In this document: positions 58,790 to 64,000 of the stretch, piece after piece
How the letters are laid out: every line of letters starts with the position of its first letter
Numbering within the stretch: position 1 is the first letter of the stretch
NCBI RefSeq assembly: GCF_042453785.1
Contig: NC_091675.1
Location: 21,004,501 to 21,068,500, forward strand
Length of the DNA stretch: 64,000 nt
Origin: Malus domestica
Lineage: Eukaryota > Streptophyta > Magnoliopsida > Rosales > Rosaceae
Reading direction: 5' to 3'
Position numbers and translations under genes: made by a program
Notes under the pieces: model-generated
The model's database searches: none
The model's input: the letters and a program-made list of their open reading frames with translations, nothing else
Told to the model about the DNA's origin: nothing

Positions 58790-60064
58790 CTGGTCAACGG
58801 CACACTCCCCACCGAAAGATTGGAGTCTAGGAAACTCTAAATCAAGGCGGCACGCTTCTACATGTGGAATGACATTCTCATTTGAAGATCCTGCACCAGA
58901 TCACGTCTCCGCTGCTGAGTGCCTCATGATAACTTAAAGGTTCTAAGCTTAATCCACAAAAGCATTTGTGGAAATCACTTCGGAGGTCGAAATTTGGCAC
59001 AAAAGGCTCTTAACACAGGCTACTATTGGCCTACCATGCACCAAAATGCTAAGGAATTAGTACAAAAGTGCGACCGCTGCTAACGCTACAAGCTGGTACC
59101 AGCACTACCTGCTAGCAAACTACACCTGCAGATGAGTCATTGGCAGTTCATGCAGTGGGAAATTGACCTGGTAAGACCTATGCCACCTACTACTAGGGGC
59201 AGAGACATGATGATCGTGGCAACCGACTACTTCACCAAATTGGTAGAAGCAGAGCCTATGACAACCACGATTCAGACAGACATAGAGCGTTTCAAATGAA
59301 GGAATATCATTTGCCGTTTTGGCATCCCTTAGTCCATCGTCACCCACAACGGCCTGCAATTCATGGGCAGAGATTTGGCTAAGTTCTTCCAAAAGTATGG
59401 CATAAAGCAACACATGTCCATGCCAATATATCCTTAAGGCAATGAGCAAGCCGAAGTATCCAACAAAACAATCTTTGACTGCCTCAAGAAATCCTTCACC
59501 AATAAGAAGGGAAAATGGCCAGACGAACTCCCTAGATGTCTATGAGCATATCGTACCACCAAAAGACGAGCAACCAGTGAGACTTCTTTCTCTTTGGCAT
59601 TTGGTTAAGAAGCAATCATTCATCCTAATGTCATCAAGCCAAGTATCATCGCTCTACTACCAAGCATTGAGCAGAATAGTAAGGAGATGGCCACAAGCTT
59701 AGGTCTGGCAGAGGATAAACGCGAGCAGACCATCATTTGCATTGCAGCCTACCAACAACTCATTTCCAACTACAACAAAAAGGCCAAGATCCGGTAGTTC
59801 TAGCCTGAAGATCTAGTCATAAGAAAATCCTTTATCATTGCCCGCAGAGAAGGCTCTAAAAAGATGGATCCCATATGGAAAGGTTAGTACAAGATCAACA
59901 GAGTAGGCAACAAAAGTAATTACACCCTCGCCACCATGAAACAACAAAAAGATCGAAAAGCAGTGGTACGTCTACAATCTGAGGAAGCACCATGTGTGAC
60001 CTCCCGCTACATCAAAGCCCGAAGACTCAAGCAGCTCGACGGGCACCATCTCACAAGCCGATGA
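58790..60064 (+). pseudogene. Integrase remnant
   Basis: Recognisable blocks: a zinc-binding-like HKS.CGNHFGGR .. YYWPTM .. KCDRC segment (about 58950-59080), WQFMQWEIDLV (about 59145), MMIVATDYFTKLVEAEP (about 59210), then VTHNGLQFMG (D changed to H) and NEQAEVSNKTI (about 59445). The C-terminal part resembles the usual PEDLVIRK and MDPIWKG regions. Many in-frame stops and the lost catalytic Asp make it nonfunctional. Confidence 0.85.
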
Positions 60065-61190
60065 CTATCCAATTGTTATGCAGTTCTTACTTTACAGCTA
60101 AGTTCTCGTTCATTTCATTCGTTTTTCAATGGGGAATTCAGAAGTAATCACAAATTGGCTCGGCTGCATGCTTACAACAACTGATCACTCCTGCACTTCA
60201 AAAGAAGACTGCGCCCTTTTTAGGGACTTATCGCAGGAATTGCGCCATTCGAGGGACCAACCATGCTCTCTAGTGCGAGAGGGTAAACTAATTACTCTCC
60301 AGTGCGAAAGGGTAAACCAATTCCCCGACACCCACATGGGTCAGCTCTCCAAGAGGGGATGATACACTTTACACTCCGAATATCGAAACGTGGATTAGCC
60401 AGGTTGCCCTAGTATAACTAGATGCATAATGGCTTACGCCGGGATTCCTAAAAGTAGCCATAATGGTCTTTTTCGAGGCTTAGCTAACTGAAGGATTTTG
60501 AGTCTCTTGGCCTAATCCGTGGGGAACCGAGCCCTAGAGACGGAGGGGGCATATTACGCAGTACGCCTTACAGATGGTTGCCCTGGAACCCTAAAGCTAC
60601 TACTGAGTACACTAAGGTAGTCTACGGTTTTCGGAAGACTGCCTACGGCTTGCCCTTCGAGCAGTAAAACCACGCTAGACTTATACAACCGCACATTCTT
60701 GTGAAAGGTTAAACAAGCTAGCGTGCATATACGAAGTTTTATCCACTGCCGACATGCTACGTGGTTGATAAACTTCACCTCTGCCAAGCGCGGAACAACC
60801 TACACCAAGTCCTAAAGTGTTGTGATACTTGCTACGCAACCTACGGAATTGGAGAAAGCCAATGTTAACATTCTAGTGGTTACGCAAACTTGTCTGCTTC
60901 TGTAAGTAAGGCATCTCGCTGCCAACCCTAAGGCTAACAACTTTGCAAAGTTCTATACCAACATCTACGGCTGCATAGGCTACGCGAGCTTGTCTGCATA
61001 TAAAAAAGTAGCATGCCTGCCACTGGTCTATCAAGTCTAAAGGTTAGGGCATGAACAAAATAAGCGAAGATGAAGAAAAGCGAAGGAAACATGTGTATAA
61101 ACAATTAGCAAAGGCCAAAAGAGTTCAAGCAAAACAAGAGCTACAAGGAAAAACAAATAAAATCCTAAAGGCTACCTAGAAGACTACAGC
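60065..61190. other. Gypsy element spacer between integrase and the antisense frame
   Basis: No convincing gene. It has diverged internal near-repeats such as 'ctacgcgagcttgtctgc' (about 60875 and 60980). Plant gypsy elements of the Tat group often have noncoding DNA here. Confidence 0.5.
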
Positions 61191-62510
61191 AGCTTAGTCA
61201 TCCCACGACTACTCGGTCGCCACACCTTCAGCAGCTGCGACTTTCTTAGCAGCGGCATTATCAAGCGCTTCACCCCTGGCTGCCCTAGCTTAGGCACTAA
61301 CTTCTCCAACTACTTCCCCAATGCAAGCCTCAAAAGTAAAAGCAAGCAAGTCTTTCGGAGAAATAGAGAAGCTCATCCACTTCCTTCTTCAAACTTTCAT
61401 TGATCTTCAGTACACCTTGAAGTTCCAACATTTGGGGTTCAAGCCTATTGACGATTCTCTTGAAGTGGATCACTTGATTATAAGCAATAATCAACTCTTC
61501 ATCATTTGCATAAGCAGTGAAACAAAGCTCAGAAACTGCAAACTCAGGATCTTGAATATGAGGTATGTAATATCCAATCTTCTTCTCTGCACTTTCATAC
61601 TTAACTTGGATCGCGTCAAGCCTAGTCTTTAAGTCAACGATCTCGTGGTGAACAGTCTCAAGCTGCAGAGAAGTGGAGGCAGAAATATTAGACCCTTCAA
61701 AGTAACAAGCTCAGGATCCAACCTCTTGATCTCTTCGGCTGAGGAATAAGCTTCAGCTGCCATAGTCTTCGCCACCTCCTTGGCAGCCTTGCTATATATG
61801 CATCATAGCAAGCAGAGCAGTCCTTCTATATTGGGTCGTGTGCTTCGCAAAGGAACTTGGGCAAACAACCTTTCTACCGCCATCAACAAACTTGGCATAA
61901 ACGTCTATGTCTTTAAGCAGATTTAGTTTCAAAAGCATACAGATCTCAGCAGCCTCCTCAGAAGCAACTTAGTGGATTTCTCATAGCTGCCCACGCGAAC
62001 AGTCTTATCCTTCTTAGCAGGCGAATCAGTCTCAGCAGTAAAGGGAGTGGGCCTTGGCGCCACTTTAGCAATAGAGTCCACCTTATCGCTATTCATAGTA
62101 GCAAGCCTCTTCAAAGGTGAACCGAACTTAGCTCTCAACAGACATCTTGGTACAGACTTCGGCATTGGGGACATGACAGGACCTTTATGCTGAGCAATCC
62201 TATCAGCAATCATACTAGCCATTCTTGACATGGTAGGCGCCACATGCACAGATCTAGCAGCCTCATTTTTTTCTTCCCATTGGAAGAAGTTATGTCAATC
62301 ACAAGCATCTCAGCAGTAGACAGACCCTCATGAGCAGCGAAGGAAGGCTTCGGTTTTTCTCAACCGGCATTTCTTGAGCAGGCGGGGAAGATATCTTATT
62401 TCCACCTTCATTCATAGTTAGCTCCACGACAGCGATCAGACGAGCCAATGCATCCGCCTTGATCCTCTTTACCTTATCTTTCGAGACAGTAGGGGAGCTC
62501 AACCTAGCAT
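61191..62510 (-). pseudogene. Antisense coiled-coil ORF of the gypsy element, decayed
   Basis: Read on the minus strand, the blocks KDKTVRVGSYEKSTKLLL (62249-61929 frame), then in shifted frames a K..FVDG..VVCPSSFAKH segment and a long heptad-rich stretch with QLE..HHEIVDLKTRLDAIQ and ELIIAYNQVIHFK match an additional antisense frame I associate with Tat/Retand-type gypsy elements. Several frameshifts and stops. Function in the family is unknown. Confidence 0.65.
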
Positions 62511-63210
62511 TCCAGCAGGCAAGAGGTCTGCATGCCCAACATTCTAGCAGCTCGTAAGGCCCGCTACCTCCTCATTTCTCTTAATCGTCGGCCTGGCCCG
62601 TGTCAAGTCTAAGAGCCCAAAGGACATGAGCCATGCGGCTCACCTAGCACCACATTTCAACGCTTCAATCTGAGGTCATAATCGTACAAGCTGCCCATGG
62701 CTGTAGCCAAGTTGAGCAACCTAAAGCAGTGGTCCCTGCCACAACACCTCCTCGGCCCATACCAAGTTGACTCCTGGCCCTTGATAGCCAACGTGCTACA
62801 CCACCCTGATTGCTGCTCCGCGGCAGCACTATCCAAGAAGAAGACAAGAAAAATTTAATTTTTCTTACATCGGTGCGGCATGGAGACGACGAAGAAATCA
62901 ATGAAAAAAGATCATTTGCACGGGCAAGATGTAGAAGATTGCTAGAGGAAGGGGAACAAATATCCTCTAAGTTCTCTCTCTCTTGTAGGGTAGAGTAAAT
63001 CACTCTCCAAAGTTGATTTAATAACCCAGTTAAGGTGGACTTAAATAGACTTTGAGAGAAATTTATTTCCCTTTCCTAGAATGATCTAATTTCCTATTAA
63101 AGAGGGAATCTACATAAAAAAAAAGGAAGCAGTCCTATGTTTCATAAAACAAGAAGATCTCTACACCTGCTGCCCTTTCCTACGAGCAGCCCAACAGGTG
63201 TGAGGGCATT
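62511..63210. other. 3' internal region of the gypsy element
   Basis: No gene called. Ends with the purine-rich 'aggtgtgagggcatt' immediately before the 3' LTR. Confidence 0.5.
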
Positions 63211-63778
63211 TGTGGAGCCAAAAATAATCACAAGACGACACGTGGATTTTTGGGTAAAAAGGACAAAAATACCCTTAAGGCATACCGGGATTCCTACGCG
63301 CTAGCAACATACCCTCATCCGTCAATCAAAACAAAAGTGCCCAAAATAGGTAACAAATTCAAAATTATTTCATCCATCCTGATCCTATATTTTTGACAAG
63401 GTAATCATTCCATAACTTACAAAATATTCCACATAAATCACATAACCCCCAAAATATTTATACCAAAATGTGTTGATTAACCAATTAATGGACTAATTTC
63501 CTAATCCCTTAAATCACACATTAAACCATAAGTTACACCCTATCCCTATAAATAGGCTCCCATTTTCACCAAAAGACCAATCCAACACTCTTGCTAAAAT
63601 CCTATAGAATTCTCAAACACTTTTTCTCTCTAAATTCTAACTTTGGCATCAGAGGTTCTTCGGCCAAAGCCCCCCATTCATCGTGGGCGCTTGAGGCTCT
63701 TGGCCTTGACCTAAGGTGTTAATTGTTTTATAGGTGCAATTTTGTCCAAGATCAAGGAGGAAGAAATTTGCATCCACA
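63211..63778 (+). repeat. 3' LTR of the gypsy element
   Basis: 568 bp copy of 46960-47533. Followed by CTTAC (63779-63783), the target duplication, after which the outermost element resumes. Confidence 0.9.
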
Positions 63779-63783
63779 CTTAC

Positions 63784-63860
63784 CAGTCCATCTAACAGAG
63801 CCTGTCCGCATCTGCTTGTTTACAAACCCATGTCGTATACTGCCATGAGTTTGACGAGGA
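63784..63860 (+). other. Internal DNA of the outermost element, right part
   Basis: About 80 bp between the gypsy target duplication and the second LTR. Ends 'gagtttgacgagga', a weak polypurine tract. No coding content. Confidence 0.6.
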
Positions 63861-64000
63861 TGTTGAAAACTATTAGCATTTATGTTTACTTTAATGTTTG
63901 GTTTCTTAAGCTTAGCCTGTTAGCATTAGAGTCAGGTTTAGCTTATTATAAATAGCGTGCTTGTTGTTCGGTTGTGAATATGTTAGTCACGATGTAGCCT
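63861..64000 (+). repeat. 3' LTR of the outermost element (cut by the window edge)
   Basis: Matches 45563-45585 and 45739-45860 of the first LTR with scattered substitutions. It lacks the MITE found in the first LTR. Confidence 0.85.

Larger units (their letters stand above)
46960..63778 (+). mobile_element. Ty3/gypsy retrotransposon, decayed, with a nested element
   Basis: LTRs 46960-47533 and 63211-63778 start TGTGGAG and end ATCCACA, flanked by the target duplication CTTAC (46955-46959 and 63779-63783). The primer binding site region TTGGTGCTTTCATTGAGAG follows at about 47536-47554; a purine-rich 'aggtgtgagggcatt' precedes the second LTR. The order gag, (protease and most of reverse transcriptase missing), RNase H, integrase on the plus strand fits gypsy. 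An antisense coiled-coil frame lies between integrase and the 3' LTR. The coding regions carry many stops. The nested insertion 47935-56105 splits the gag. Confidence 0.9.
45563..64000 (+). mobile_element. Outermost LTR retrotransposon (Copia-like), truncated by the window edge
   Basis: The first LTR (45563-45951) starts TGTTGGAAACTATTAG and ends TTCTCA; it is followed by the primer binding site TGGTATCAGAGC (45955-45966), complementary to initiator tRNA-Met. The second LTR starts at 63861 (TGTTGAAAACTATTAG) and runs out of the window. Its own internal DNA is only 45952-46959 plus 63779-63860, about 1.1 kb, with no gag or pol, so it is a non-autonomous family or heavily deleted. All of 46960-63778 is a later insertion. 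The Copia call rests on the primer site and LTR style only. Confidence 0.8.

Noticed and set aside
60129..60362. 77-codon plus-strand frame after the integrase
   Set aside because: No similarity to known gypsy proteins and located in decayed spacer DNA.

Overview
The window is nuclear DNA of a flowering plant (dicot). The genes contain spliceosomal introns with GT..AG ends, and one encodes a class III peroxidase, one a FAR1-related protein and one a DYW-class PPR protein. Two broken fragments of plastid genes are embedded. The repeats include a Cassandra-type TRIM carrying 5S rRNA-like sequence and LTR families that I associate with Rosaceae, most likely apple or pear (Maleae). The species call is inference from remembered repeat families, not something I could compute.

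Layout. 1-14.3 kb is a local duplication of a decayed B3-domain gene (copy A 701-2678, copy B 12114-13056). It is interrupted by tandem-repeat and LTR-derived sequence (about 3.2-8.2 kb) and by an old LTR remnant (about 9.1-11.3 kb). 14.35-14.93 kb holds an intact organellar ribosomal protein L7/L12 gene. 15.2-21.3 kb is transposon-rich: a hAT-like element with an 8-bp target duplication, a family of small MITEs, a ycf2 plastid fragment, and a Cassandra TRIM with a PIF/Harbinger-like element nested inside. 21.7-43.9 kb is the gene-rich core: a peroxidase (-), a 17-exon single-pass membrane protein (-), a GT4 glycosyltransferase (+), a small two-exon protein (-), a FAR1-related sequence gene (-) and a DYW-type PPR gene (+). 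These are separate plant genes with their own promoters; I see no operon-like or pathway link among them.

44.4 kb to the right edge is a plastid ndhD fragment followed by three nested LTR retrotransposons. The outermost is a Copia-like element (first LTR 45563-45951, second LTR from 63861 past the window edge). Inside it is a decayed Ty3/gypsy element (46960-63778, target duplication CTTAC). Inserted in the gag of that element, in reverse orientation, is a very young non-autonomous Tat/Athila-like element (47935-56105, target duplication CCAAG, two 1845-bp LTRs that look almost identical).

The most notable pattern is a coiled-coil reading frame antisense to its host element. An intact 208-codon copy lies at 53068-53694 in the young element. 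A relative with one stop codon lies at 4915-5589. A decayed, apparently different coiled-coil frame lies antisense at about 61.2-62.5 kb of the gypsy element.
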